Assembly: GCA_938022205.1 (NCBI GenBank)
Contig: CALIEB010000008.1
Span: 1 to 64,000 of the forward strand
Length of the DNA: 64,000 nt
Direction of reading: 5' to 3'
Source of the DNA: an uncultured Anaerolineae bacterium
GTDB taxonomy: Bacteria > Chloroflexota > Anaerolineae > Aggregatilineales > Phototrophicaceae
Shown here: positions 1-8,425 of the stretch, piece after piece
Layout: every line of letters begins with the position of its first letter
How positions within the stretch are numbered: the stretch's first letter is position 1
Position numbers and translations under genes: made by a program
Notes under the pieces: generated by a model
Database searches by the model: none
What the model saw: the letters and a program-made list of their open reading frames with translations, nothing else
Told to the model about the DNA's origin: nothing

Positions 1-561
1 GCCTACGCCGGCTGCGCTGAAGCCCTTGAGGATGATGTCCTTGTCGGTCTTGTTTTCGACAAGCATGAACGCGCCGGTCATGACACCCATCGCCATGCCG
101 TCACCGTGCATGTGTCCGCCCATGTCGCCCATTGCGGGGGGCTTGGTGGCTTCGGCGTGGCTGTGGTCATGTCCGCCCATTGCAGGGGCGGCATCCATGC
201 TGTGGTCGTGCATGGCATCGCCGAAGGCTAGCATGTGGATGCCGTTGCTCACCACGACATAGGGCGTGTTCACATTTTCAATTAAGTTATTAAGAAACAT
301 TTCCAGTCCCGCGCCGTTCACCAGCAGCAGGTCAGCTTCTTCAACGGCGCGCACGTCTGCCGGAGTCAGCTGATAGGCGTGAACGTCGGCGTTGGCAGGT
401 ATGAGCGAGGTCACCGTGACATGCTCCCCACCGATATTGCGTGCTACGTCGGCGATGATTGTGGTGGTGGTAACAACTTTTAGCCCTCCATGCTCATGAG
501 CGTTCATTGGTACAATGAACACCAACATAAGCAGCACAAACATAACGAACCTTTTGAACAT
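1..561 (-). CDS. Metal ABC transporter substrate-binding protein (ZnuA family) running into a PCuAC-like segment, C-terminus cut by window edge
   Basis: The 187 visible codons start at an ATG preceded by AAGGAG eight bases upstream. Residues 1-21 form a Sec signal peptide. Residues 28-108 match the N-terminal lobe of ZnuA/TroA-type periplasmic proteins that deliver Zn or Mn to an ABC importer; His61 in the block ADVHAYQLTPAD is the usual first metal ligand. Residues about 110-156 are a His/Met-rich linker with HDHS, GHDHSH and GGHMHGDG. In ZnuA this loop normally leads to a DPHxW motif. Here it instead leads to residues about 157-187, including MTGAFMLVENKTDKD and LKGFSAAG, which resemble the beta-strand core of PCuAC copper chaperones. 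The gene is divergent from a Fur/Zur regulator, consistent with metal control. Whether the C-terminal ZnuA lobe returns after this segment lies outside the window. Confidence 0.82.
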   Translation of the reverse strand, partial: MFKRFVMFVLLMLVFIVPMNAHEHGGLKVVTTTTIIADVARNIGGEHVTVTSLIPANADVHAYQLTPADVRAVEEADLLLVNGAGLEMFLNNLIENVNTPYVVVSNGIHMLAFGDAMHDHSMDAAPAMGGHDHSHAEATKPPAMGDMGGHMHGDGMAMGVMTGAFMLVENKTDKDIILKGFSAAGVG

Positions 562-593
562 GTATGACGCTCCTTGTTTTGGGTTAACGTTTA

Positions 594-610
594 TTGATAC
601 TTCGTATTAA
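594..610. promoter_or_regulatory. Candidate Zur/Fur operator between the divergent metal-binding and regulator genes
   Basis: An imperfect palindrome, TTGATAC-TTC-GTATTAA, lies in the AT-rich spacer between the two divergent genes. The inner arms ATAC/GTAT are exact and the flanks are AT-rich. The position suits a site controlling both genes. Assignment to Zur is inferred from context; the sequence does not match the E. coli or Bacillus consensus closely. Confidence 0.35.
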
Positions 611-663
611 ATTTTGTTAGCACTACCCTAGCTTGTGTTAAAATATTTGTCAAGGATAGTCTC

Positions 664-1140
664 ATGCATCACGAAAAATCGCGCCATTTGTCACCTTCGT
701 TGCTGCGGCTGCGTCAGGCGGGCTACAAGCTCACTGAGGCGCGCGTGGTCGTGCTGAACGCTATTGAGCAGCTGGGCGGGCATGTCACCTCAGCGCAAGT
801 TCTGGAGCGCGTTAGCGCGCTTGCGCCCAATATCGGGCGTGCCAGCGTGTTCCGCACGTTGGACTTGCTGACACGGCTGGGCATCGTGCGTCCGACTTAC
901 ATTGACAGCAGCGCAACGCCGCGCTACGTGTTGATGCGCGATGGTCATCACCATCATATTATATGCACGTCGTGCAACAAGACGATTGAATTTGAGGATT
1001 GTGGGTTAGACGCAATTGCCAAAACTTTAGAAGAACGCCTGAATGTCAAATTAACCGGGCATCTGCTAGAGTTCTTCGGCGTGTGTGCCACGTGTCAAGC
1101 AAGCATACCTTTGCACAAAGAGGAGCGTAACAACCCATGA
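664..1140 (+). CDS. zur: Fur family metal-responsive transcriptional regulator (probably Zur)
   Basis: A 158-residue protein of normal Fur-family length. Residues about 10-90 form the winged helix (LRQAGYKLTEARVVVLNAI, then VFRTLDLLTRLGIV). Residues about 95-150 form the dimerisation and metal domain, with a DGHHHHIICTSC block and a second Cys pair in VCATC near the end, the CxxC...CxxC structural zinc site. The neighbour is a ZnuA-type metal-binding protein transcribed divergently, which favours zinc sensing (Zur) over iron (Fur) or peroxide (PerR); the subtype is inferred. A weak SD (AAGGA) precedes the ATG. The stop codon overlaps the next gene's ATG as ATGA, so the two are probably cotranscribed. 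Confidence 0.85.
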   Translation: MHHEKSRHLSPSLLRLRQAGYKLTEARVVVLNAIEQLGGHVTSAQVLERVSALAPNIGRASVFRTLDLLTRLGIVRPTYIDSSATPRYVLMRDGHHHHIICTSCNKTIEFEDCGLDAIAKTLEERLNVKLTGHLLEFFGVCATCQASIPLHKEERNNP

Positions 1141-2273
1141 GGGTTGCCATTAACGGCTGGTTTTGGGACAGAGAAGAAACAGGCAGCGGGCAGTATCTGC
1201 GGCACTTGGTCAAATATTTGCCTAAAGTGGATAAGTCGGTCGAGGTGCTGCTGATTGTGCCGCCGCATAACCCGCGCCCGCAAGATGTGCCTGACGGCGT
1301 GCAGGTTATTTCCACAGGCGACGCGCCGCGCACGAGCGCGCTGGGCAAAATTTGGTTTGAGCAGCGCACCGTGCCACAGGCGGCAGGGCGCGCCAAAGCC
1401 GACGTGCTGCACGTGCCTTACTGGGGGTCGCCGCTCAACGCGCCTGTGCCGATTGTGGTCAGCGTCCAGGACGTTATCCCGCTGCTCTATCCTGATTACG
1501 CGCGTGGCATCAAGAACCGCTTGTATTACGCGCTGGTTAGCACGTCAGCGCGCGCCGCCAACCACGTCATTACCATGAGCATCTCCAGCCAGATTGACGT
1601 AGAGCGCATGCTCAACATCCCGCGCGAGCGCATTACCGTCACATATCACGCCCCTGAAGCGCGCTTTCACCCGCTGATGGGTGCGGAGAACGACGAGGCG
1701 GTGCGCGCTAAGTACAACTTGCCTGATAAGTTTGTGCTGTACTTGGGCGGGTTCGACGTGCGTAAGCGCGTGGGCGATTTGTTGCTGGCGTACACGTGGA
1801 TACGCGAGGCACAGGAAGCCGCGCTGCCGCTGGTGATTGCCGGGCGCGAACCTGCGTGGGGAACGCCCGTTTTCCCCGACCTGCGCAAGCTGGCGGATGA
1901 GCTGGGCGTGGCGGATTGGGTGCAGTGGATCGGCTTTGTCGACGAAGCAGACAAGCCGTCACTGTATCGGTTGGCGGAGGTGTTTGTCTTTCCGTCGGAG
2001 TACGAAGGGTTCGGCATGCCGCCGCTGGAGGCAATGGCGTGCGGCACGCCGGTAGTGGCGCGCAACACCGACGTGAACGATGAACTCTACGAGGACGCGG
2101 TGTATTTGGTTGACGATGCGCGCAGCATGGCGGGCGCAATTATCGCGCTCATCTTACAAAAGCCTTTTCGCGACGCGCTGGTCAATCAAGGACTGGCGCG
2201 CGCCACGCATTTCACGTGGTACAAGCACGCCAAAAAAGCCTTGAGTGCTTACCACAAGGCATTGGCGCGCTAA
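1137..2273 (+). CDS. Glycosyltransferase family 4 (GT-B fold)
   Basis: A 378-residue cytoplasmic, probably membrane-associated, glycosyltransferase that would transfer a sugar from a nucleotide donor to a lipid, polysaccharide or protein acceptor. The N-terminal Rossmann-like half opens with MRVAINGWFW and a Gly-rich GSGQYLRHL loop. The C-terminal donor-binding half carries VLYLGGFDVRKR and the family E-x7-E motif within EYEGFGMPPLEAMACGTPVV (about residues 287-306). It overlaps the regulator stop by ATGA and its own stop shares 4 bp with the convergent LysR gene. Donor and acceptor cannot be read from the sequence, and nothing links it functionally to zinc apart from position. Confidence 0.85.
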   Translation: MRVAINGWFWDREETGSGQYLRHLVKYLPKVDKSVEVLLIVPPHNPRPQDVPDGVQVISTGDAPRTSALGKIWFEQRTVPQAAGRAKADVLHVPYWGSPLNAPVPIVVSVQDVIPLLYPDYARGIKNRLYYALVSTSARAANHVITMSISSQIDVERMLNIPRERITVTYHAPEARFHPLMGAENDEAVRAKYNLPDKFVLYLGGFDVRKRVGDLLLAYTWIREAQEAALPLVIAGREPAWGTPVFPDLRKLADELGVADWVQWIGFVDEADKPSLYRLAEVFVFPSEYEGFGMPPLEAMACGTPVVARNTDVNDELYEDAVYLVDDARSMAGAIIALILQKPFRDALVNQGLARATHFTWYKHAKKALSAYHKALAR

Positions 2274-3178
2274 AGCTCAAGGTGCGGGAAGAGGCCGCGC
2301 AAATAGGCAAGAAAGGCGCGGGTGATGGGGTTGAACTGCTGTCGTTTATCCCACACCAGCGACATTTGTCGCTCCAGCTTGACATCCTCAAGTGGCAAAG
2401 CGTAGAGCATTTTTTGGTTTATTTCGTGCCGCACAACGTAATCGGGCAAGATGGTCACGCCGATGTTGGAAAGCACCGCTTGCTTGATGGCTTCAGGGTT
2501 GTCGAATTCGCCGACGATGTGTGGCTTGATTCCGTAACGCGCCAGCGTTGCGTCAATCCACGTGCGCGTGCGGCTGCCTACTTGGCGCGTGATAAACGGC
2601 TGCCCATGCAGTAGTGCCGCAGGCAGTGCCTCGCGCATGCGCCACGCATGGTCTTTGCCCACCACCACGTAGAGCGCGATCGGCTGCAAAACCACTTGCC
2701 CAACGTTTTCGTTGGGATTAGACGGCAGCTCGCCCTCGACAAAGCCCAAGTCTGCGCCGCGCCCAAGCAAGCTGCTCACCACTTCGGTCGTTGTGCCGGT
2801 TTGCAGCGACACAGTGAGGTTGGGATACTTGTTGCGGAAGCCACCTAACCACTCCGGCAGCAAGTACACGCTGATGCCGGGCGTGGCGGCTAGCGTGAGC
2901 TGCCCGTTTTGCAGCCGCTCGACGTTGGTGACGGCGTTCTCTGCCTCTGCGACGATGTAAAGAATTTGCCGCGTGTACTCGTAGAGCTTTATGCCGGTCG
3001 GCGTTAGCACCGCGCCGCGCTTGTGGCGGTTGAACAGCGTCGCGCCTAACGAGGCTTCAAGGTCTTGGATGTGCTGGCTGACAGCGGGCTGCGTCATGAA
3101 CAGGCGTTTGGCTGCGCCGCTGAATGTTCCTTCTTCAACAACCGCTAAAAAAATTTCTAGTTTGTATAGACTTAACAT
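2270..3178 (-). CDS. LysR family transcriptional regulator
   Basis: A 302-residue protein of standard LysR length. Residues 1-60 are the winged helix-turn-helix (FSGAAKRLFMTQPAVSQHI, then LEASLGATLFNRHKRG). Residues about 88-295 are the type 2 periplasmic-binding-like effector domain (LTLAATPGISVYLLPEWL opens it). It starts 20 bases downstream of rsmA on the same strand, so it may be read from the same transcript. No adjacent divergent target gene is present, which is unusual for LysR proteins, so its regulon cannot be guessed. Its 3' end overlaps the glycosyltransferase stop by four bases. Confidence 0.88.
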   Translation of the reverse strand: MLSLYKLEIFLAVVEEGTFSGAAKRLFMTQPAVSQHIQDLEASLGATLFNRHKRGAVLTPTGIKLYEYTRQILYIVAEAENAVTNVERLQNGQLTLAATPGISVYLLPEWLGGFRNKYPNLTVSLQTGTTTEVVSSLLGRGADLGFVEGELPSNPNENVGQVVLQPIALYVVVGKDHAWRMREALPAALLHGQPFITRQVGSRTRTWIDATLARYGIKPHIVGEFDNPEAIKQAVLSNIGVTILPDYVVRHEINQKMLYALPLEDVKLERQMSLVWDKRQQFNPITRAFLAYLRGLFPHLEL

Positions 3179-3197
3179 GGCGTTTGCTTTCTAAGAC

Positions 3198-4031
3198 TTA
3201 CTCATCTGCTTGTGTTTGCGCGTGAACCACACGAGTCAGGCGCGCCCATTCCACAAGCTCCAGCGTTTCGGCGCGCCGCGCGGGGTCTAGCTCGGCTTGT
3301 AGGATAAGGGCTTCGGCTTGTGCTGTGCCGATGCCCAAGCCCGCCCCCAGCGCGTTTTTGAGCTGCTTGCGCTTCTGACTAAAGCCTGCTCGCACGACTT
3401 TAAAGAACGCCTCGTCCGACGGCACCTCGACAATCGGCTGCGGGTGCGGGTCGAGGCGCAAAATCGCGCTGGCAACTTCGGGGCGGGGCCAGAACACCGC
3501 TGGGTTGAGCTTGGCGACAAGGTGCGGCTTGGCGTAATACTGCACGCTGACCGCCAGCAGCGACAGGTCGCCTACGGGCGCGGTGATGCGCTGTGCCACT
3601 TCATACTGCACAGTGATGACGACGCGGCGAGGCTTGTGTGTCGTCTCTAGGACGTGGCGTATGATGCTGCTGGTGATGTAATACGGCACGTTCGCGACCA
3701 CGCAGTAGGGCTTGCCGCCCGTCAGCGCGTGCAAGTTGGTCTTCAGCACGTCCTCGAACACGAAGTAGACGTTGGACGTTTTGTTAAAGCGCGCTTCCAA
3801 GAGCGGCGTGAGGCGGTCATCAACCTCAATGGCGATGACTTTGGCGGCATGCTGCGCCAAGACCGCCGTCAGTTCGCCGGTGCCTGCGCCAATCTCAACC
3901 ACCGTTTCACCCGCACCTAGCTCGGCGGTTTGGACAATCTTCGCTAAGGCATTAGGGTCGTGCATAAAATTCTGTCCCAGGCTCTTTTTGGGGTCAAGCC
4001 CGTATCGCGCTAGCAGCTGTCTGGGGTTCAT
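3198..4031 (-). CDS. rsmA: 16S rRNA (adenine1518-N6/adenine1519-N6)-dimethyltransferase
   Basis: RsmA/KsgA dimethylates two adjacent adenosines in the 3' terminal loop of 16S rRNA during late 30S assembly, using S-adenosylmethionine. Visible family motifs are the N-terminal KSLGQNFMHD, the SAM-binding VVEIGAGTGELT (about residue 45), the catalytic NVPYYI (NxPY) motif near residue 117, and the C-terminal RPEVASAIL and FSQKRKQLKNAL. The ATG at 4031 has GAGGAG five bases upstream and is preferred over an in-frame GTG six bases earlier. It lies 18 bases after the YabE-like gene, a neighbourhood also common in Firmicutes. Confidence 0.95.
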   Translation of the reverse strand: MNPRQLLARYGLDPKKSLGQNFMHDPNALAKIVQTAELGAGETVVEIGAGTGELTAVLAQHAAKVIAIEVDDRLTPLLEARFNKTSNVYFVFEDVLKTNLHALTGGKPYCVVANVPYYITSSIIRHVLETTHKPRRVVITVQYEVAQRITAPVGDLSLLAVSVQYYAKPHLVAKLNPAVFWPRPEVASAILRLDPHPQPIVEVPSDEAFFKVVRAGFSQKRKQLKNALGAGLGIGTAQAEALILQAELDPARRAETLELVEWARLTRVVHAQTQADE

Positions 4032-4049
4032 CGTCACTCCTCTGTGATG

Positions 4050-5420
4050 TCATTTGCCGCTGTCGGGTCTACCGCGCATCGGCTGCCACTCCGGCAACAA
4101 ATAGTTAATGTTAGCCGGCACCGGTGTCAGCAAGTAAACGTCGACATAGCGTGACCAAGACACCCAATCTTCATCGCTGTAGCCTAAGTCAATCCAGTAG
4201 CGGCTGCTGCGTGCGCCGCCCGTGTCGGCAATCATGCCTATGCCATAGTTCGGCACATAGACGCGCGTGCGAAAGGGGATAATGGTCGGGTCTGCGCCGA
4301 CAATACCCTTGCGCAGCGTCTCGCCAATCGCGGTGCGCGTGTTGCCACCCACAGCAGCTGGATGATAGCTAGTGGCGTAAACCCGCAGCTTGCGCCAATA
4401 CTCCAGCGTACCCTCAGGCGTGTTCAACGTGTAGATGACGACGTTTGTGCCATAGGCGATGACCGCGTTTTGCGCCGCTTGAATGACCTCGCTGCCGGCT
4501 GGCTCGCGCCCCACTTCCACGCCGTTGGCATAGCGCACCCGCGTGTAATGGCGCAAGATGCCGGCTTGTCCGCTGCGTAGCGTCTCGCGCGTGTCTAAGG
4601 GCAGGTCTGCGCGCGGCTCATAGGTCACGTCGTAGGGAATGGGTTCATCCTCATACAGCGTTTCTTCGCTGATGCGCATAATCGTGATGCGCATGCCCTC
4701 TGTGAGTGGCGTGGTCTCGGCGGGAATGCTGTAATCCAGCCCAACTAACGTCACGCCCACCTCTGAAAGCGCGTCAGCGACGGTCGCGCCGCGTGCGCGC
4801 GCTTGAATGGTCACGCCGTCTACGACAATTTCCAGCGAGCTAGCGCGGGTGATGACGATTTGCATGCCGTCTTCCAGCGGCGTGTTGAGCGGCGGCTGTA
4901 CGCTGTCCGCCACGTACAAAACCTTGTTTGCCTCGGCTAAGGCTTCACCTACCGTGCGCGCGTGGGTGTGGTGCGTTTGTGTCTCGGCATCGTCGCTCAG
5001 CGTGATGGTGATAGCTTGGGCGATACGAATGTGCGAGATGGGTTGTGACCACAGTACCACGTCCGCGCTTGGCACAGGCAGCTCATCGAGCCATACCGCG
5101 TCGTGCGCGCCGAGCGTGATGCCTTGCTCGCGCAGGATGTCGTAGGGCAGCAGGTAGCTGGTGACGAGCGTGCGCGTTACGTCGTTCAGTGTCAGTTTTA
5201 CCTCGCGCAACGGCAAGGGGGTGGGCGATGCGACTAGTGCTACGGCTTGCGGTGGCGCGGGCGGTTGCGCGCCTACCCACACATACCAGCCAACCGTGCC
5301 AACGAGCGAGAACGCGCTCGTAATCATCAGGGCAGCTAACCACTTATTGGCAAGTGATTTGCTAGCTTTAGGGCGGTGTGGCAAAGTCTTTTCGTTGTGA
5401 AAGGTTGGCAGCGTTGACAT
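4050..5420 (-). CDS. YabE-like cell-wall protein (DUF348 repeats, G5 and 3D domains)
   Basis: A 456-residue membrane-anchored exported protein. One transmembrane segment lies at about residues 27-48 (WLAALMITSAFSLVGTVGWY). Three DUF348 ubiquitin-like repeats follow (about 72-115, 133-190 and 192-247), then a G5 domain (about 250-325) and a C-terminal 3D domain with ATSYHPAAVGG and MIADTGGARSSRYWIDLGY, holding the three conserved Asp. This order matches Bacillus YabE and related Rpf-like proteins that bind or cleave peptidoglycan. The 3D domain resembles lytic transglycosylase folds of the MltA type. It stands immediately upstream of rsmA, as yabE does near ksgA in Firmicutes. The substrate is inferred from family only. 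Confidence 0.85.
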   Translation of the reverse strand: MSTLPTFHNEKTLPHRPKASKSLANKWLAALMITSAFSLVGTVGWYVWVGAQPPAPPQAVALVASPTPLPLREVKLTLNDVTRTLVTSYLLPYDILREQGITLGAHDAVWLDELPVPSADVVLWSQPISHIRIAQAITITLSDDAETQTHHTHARTVGEALAEANKVLYVADSVQPPLNTPLEDGMQIVITRASSLEIVVDGVTIQARARGATVADALSEVGVTLVGLDYSIPAETTPLTEGMRITIMRISEETLYEDEPIPYDVTYEPRADLPLDTRETLRSGQAGILRHYTRVRYANGVEVGREPAGSEVIQAAQNAVIAYGTNVVIYTLNTPEGTLEYWRKLRVYATSYHPAAVGGNTRTAIGETLRKGIVGADPTIIPFRTRVYVPNYGIGMIADTGGARSSRYWIDLGYSDEDWVSWSRYVDVYLLTPVPANINYLLPEWQPMRGRPDSGK

Positions 5421-5528
5421 GGGTCTTAATCGGGTGTTATGGCTTTGATATACCCGTGTAGTTTACCTACGATAAAGCAAAAAAAAAACGGCAACCTAAA
5501 TTTGTTCGCTATTGGTGTCAAGATGCGT

Positions 5529-5534
5529 TATAAT
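5529..5534 (+). promoter_or_regulatory. Consensus -10 box for the GH38-type gene, with a long leader
   Basis: A perfect TATAAT occurs in the 273-base gap between divergent genes. No good -35 lies 16-18 bases upstream. If it is used, the leader to the 5694 start is about 150 bases. The leader holds a 12-codon open frame starting with ATG at 5566 behind GAAGG and a short inverted repeat TAACC/GGTTA at 5544-5561. A ten-base A tract lies at about 5479-5488. Nothing else recognisable was found in the gap. Confidence 0.4.
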
Positions 5535-5693
5535 AACCCCATGTAACCACTTTGAAGGTTATTTCATGTTGAGCGCGCCTGTAATCGCCTGTACCGCGAT
5601 TTAACCGACACGGAACGCTTGACCTACGGCATCAGGGACACGACACCGACATGCCGTGGTTAGCACGTTCACATCGAAGGACTTAAGAAGCTC

Positions 5694-8081
5694 ATGGGAG
5701 ATGCTTTTGCAAAACTGCACTACTTTTCGCATGTCACATGGTGGCGAGAAGGCATTGAAGGACTAACGCAAGGGCGTATTGCTCTCCTAGAAACTGCTGA
5801 TGCCCTCTTGCGCGCTTTGCAAGCAGGTGACGGCGTGCGCTACGCCTCGCTAGGTGAGCAAGCCGTGCTGTTGGAGGACATCGCGCGCTTGCGTCCTGAT
5901 TTGCTGGCACTGCTGGTGATTTACGGCGCGGGCGGTCGGCTGGGCATCAGCCCCTTCTATGCCGGCGTGGATGCCATGCTCAGCAGCGGCGAAACGTTGA
6001 TTCGTGACCTGCTGGTGGGGCTAGCGGACACACAAGCGCACGGTTTGCCCGCGCCCAAGACGCTCTATTTGGCGCAAAACACCCAGTTCAACGCGCAGCT
6101 GCCCCAGTTTTTGCGCGGCTTCGGCATTGACAGTGTCATTGTCGTGCTGCGCTCACACAAGATGCCGCTGCCGTTTCGTTGGGCTGCACCGGATGACACC
6201 GACGTGCTGGTGTTTCCTTATGAGGCTGGTACGCCGCAGGATGCCCTAGAGGCGCAGTCGCTATCGCAGCCCGATGGCCCCTTCCTATGGCTGCATGCAT
6301 TTGACGCGCAAGCCTCGCGCAAGCCGCACTTTGACGATGGGCTGCGCGTGCCTGTTCAGCCTAGCACGCCCGGCGAATTTATCGCACTGCTGCGCGAAAG
6401 CCTGCCTGACGCACTGCGCCCGCTCTTTCGCGGCGATTTTTACACGCTCGAGCAGGCGTTTGCGGCGGGACGGTTTTCGGCGCGTATGCCTTTTAAGCAG
6501 CGGCTGGACGCGCTCACCCGCGAGCTGGCGTGCCTTATCGAACCGCTGCTAACGCTGGCATTGACGCAGGGCTTGCTGCCTTCTGCCGACAACGCTCGCG
6601 CCCTATGGGCATATAGCTGGCGGCTGCTCCTGCAAAGTCATGCGCCTGCCGTTGTGGGCGGCATGACCACCGACGACGTGATGGCAGAGGCGGACATCAA
6701 CCTCCAGCAGGCAGAAGCGTTGCAAGCCAATCTGCTCAAGAGCTTGTGCAATGCGTGGCACGGTGCGCCAACAGCCAGCGGTGACCAAACGCATCTGGTC
6801 GTTTGGAACTTGACAAGCCGTCGTGTGGCGGGCATGGTCGACGTGCGCTTGCGTTTGCCTGAGGGAAAGTTCCCCTTTGAGCTGCGTGACGCACAGGGAC
6901 AAAGCGTCGTGTTTACGTGGTACGAAGCCAAGCAAATGCTTAATTTCCGCGCTGAGTGTCCGCCGATGGGCTACAGCACATTTACGTTAGAGCTGCGCGG
7001 CGAGCCAACGTCGGTCTATCACCGCGCTGAGCGTTCGCGCACCACGATGATTAGCGACGCGGACAAAGTGTCGGTGGCTTTAGAGGGCGACCACGTCGTT
7101 TGGCAAGGCGAAAACTGGCGCGTCGAAGACCTTGTGACTTATTACGACAGCGGCGACTATGGTTCTGTCGAAGCGTATCGCACGCCAACTAGCGACGCGA
7201 TGCTGATTGCCACGCTAACGGACGTTGTCTACAGCGAGACCGCGCCGACCTACGAGCGGTTGGTGACGACACATCGCCTGCGCGTGCCGAACGCGCTGGA
7301 AGACGGCAAGCGTGGGCGCGGCTTTAAGGCGTTTGAGATTACCACAAGCGCAACGCTATACTTTAACGTGGCGGGCTTGCATTTGCATACTAGCTTCACC
7401 AACCCCGCCAATGACCACCGTTTGCGTCTGCACCTGCAGATGCCACAGCCTATTCGCGCTTTGCTCATGGATAGCCCGTACTATCTTAATGCACGTCCGA
7501 CCGGACAGGCGCACCCGCTGCAAACGTTTGTGCTGGCACAGTTGCAGGAAGGCGAGATGCTGCTAGCGGTGCGCGGCATCCGCGAGCTAACGACGCTCGC
7601 GCCTAGCACGCTTGCGCTGACGCTGCTGCGGGCGGTGGGATGGTTGGACAACAGCTTTACGCACGCTGTGCCTGCCGCACAAACCCAAGAGACCTTTCAC
7701 TACGACTACGCGCTTTACCCTAACGCCGGCAGCAGTCCCTCGCAGTGGTGGCACACCGCGCAAACCTTTCAAATGCCGCTGTATGCCGTGCAGGCAGATA
7801 CCGCGCCTGCCGTGCGCGAGCGTAGCTACTTGACCCTAGAAGACGAGCGCGCGCTAGTCACCGCCCTTAAGCCGCCCCAAGTCGGCACAGGATGGGTGGT
7901 GCGCTTGTTTAACCCGCACGACACACCGTTAGAGACGCGCCTGCACGCCCATCAACCCATCACGCAGGCGCGTTGGGTGACGTTGCAAGAACGCCAGCTT
8001 GCCGACGCTGTGCTGCAAGACGGCGCGGTGGTTGTGCGCCTTAAACCCTATCAGATTGCCACGCTGTGGCTGATATGGTGA
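5694..8081 (+). CDS. GH38-family alpha-mannosidase homologue lacking catalytic residues
   Basis: A 795-residue protein with no signal peptide. The whole length follows the GH38 plan: N-terminal barrel (1-260), three-helix region (260-370) and C-terminal beta-sandwich domains with LVVWNLTSRR, SFTNPANDHRLRLH and LLRAVGWLDNSF. The catalytic positions are changed. The HTHWDREW motif reads SHVTWWRE at residues 12-19, losing the second His and the Asp that bind zinc. The nucleophile motif PDSFG reads AQNTQ at 127-131. The downstream HD pair reads His316-Ala317. The scaffold motif SSGETLIRDLLVGL is intact. GH38 enzymes cleave alpha-mannosides using zinc; this copy should not do so by that mechanism. 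It may be a binding or structural protein. A small gene follows, nearly overlapping. Confidence 0.8.
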   Translation: MGDAFAKLHYFSHVTWWREGIEGLTQGRIALLETADALLRALQAGDGVRYASLGEQAVLLEDIARLRPDLLALLVIYGAGGRLGISPFYAGVDAMLSSGETLIRDLLVGLADTQAHGLPAPKTLYLAQNTQFNAQLPQFLRGFGIDSVIVVLRSHKMPLPFRWAAPDDTDVLVFPYEAGTPQDALEAQSLSQPDGPFLWLHAFDAQASRKPHFDDGLRVPVQPSTPGEFIALLRESLPDALRPLFRGDFYTLEQAFAAGRFSARMPFKQRLDALTRELACLIEPLLTLALTQGLLPSADNARALWAYSWRLLLQSHAPAVVGGMTTDDVMAEADINLQQAEALQANLLKSLCNAWHGAPTASGDQTHLVVWNLTSRRVAGMVDVRLRLPEGKFPFELRDAQGQSVVFTWYEAKQMLNFRAECPPMGYSTFTLELRGEPTSVYHRAERSRTTMISDADKVSVALEGDHVVWQGENWRVEDLVTYYDSGDYGSVEAYRTPTSDAMLIATLTDVVYSETAPTYERLVTTHRLRVPNALEDGKRGRGFKAFEITTSATLYFNVAGLHLHTSFTNPANDHRLRLHLQMPQPIRALLMDSPYYLNARPTGQAHPLQTFVLAQLQEGEMLLAVRGIRELTTLAPSTLALTLLRAVGWLDNSFTHAVPAAQTQETFHYDYALYPNAGSSPSQWWHTAQTFQMPLYAVQADTAPAVRERSYLTLEDERALVTALKPPQVGTGWVVRLFNPHDTPLETRLHAHQPITQARWVTLQERQLADAVLQDGAVVVRLKPYQIATLWLIW

Positions 8082-8089
8082 GGGGCGAT

Positions 8090-8377
8090 ATGCTTGCGCT
8101 TGAGTTTACGTTGGAACAGCCCGACACGCTGGAAAATCCGTTCGTCGATGCCTACATGCTTGAGCAGCTTTTCGCACAAACTCGCGACGAGCAAACGCAC
8201 GCCCTCACGCGCAAACTGGGGACGTTGCGCTGTGCGCAGCACGGCAGCGCGCCGCGCGTGCGTGTCGTCATGCGTTGGGATGACGCGCTGGGGCAGCTTG
8301 ACCTCGATTACAGCGTGGATGCTTGCTGCCAAGCCTTCTTGCTGCAAATCGTCAGCCGCTTGCACCGCGTGGGTTAA
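8090..8377 (+). CDS. Small protein of unknown function downstream of the GH38 homologue
   Basis: A 95-residue product, counting from an ATG at 8090 preceded by GGTGAGGGG. Earlier in-frame starts (GTG 8066, ATG 8075) would overlap the upstream stop. The protein is soluble, with no transmembrane segment or signal. It has one Cys pair (DACCQAF) near residue 80 and a Cys in LRCAQH. It is probably translated from the same transcript as the GH38 homologue and ends just before a terminator hairpin. I do not recognise a family. Confidence 0.6.
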   Translation: MLALEFTLEQPDTLENPFVDAYMLEQLFAQTRDEQTHALTRKLGTLRCAQHGSAPRVRVVMRWDDALGQLDLDYSVDACCQAFLLQIVSRLHRVG

Positions 8378-8386
8378 GCGGTACAA

Positions 8387-8417
8387 AAAGGCGCGCTTGC
8401 AATTAAAGCGCGCCTTT
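8387..8417. terminator. Bidirectional stem-loop between convergent genes
   Basis: A perfect 12-base inverted repeat, AAAGGCGCGCTT and AAGCGCGCCTTT, encloses a seven-base loop. The AAA/TTT edges can serve both strands. It lies between the convergent small gene and the protease gene. Confidence 0.75.
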
Positions 8418-8425
8418 ACTTTGGG

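Noticed and set aside
26..262. Plus-strand open frame of 78 codons rich in Met, Pro and Ser.
   Set aside because: It is the antisense of the His/Met-rich linker of the metal-binding protein.
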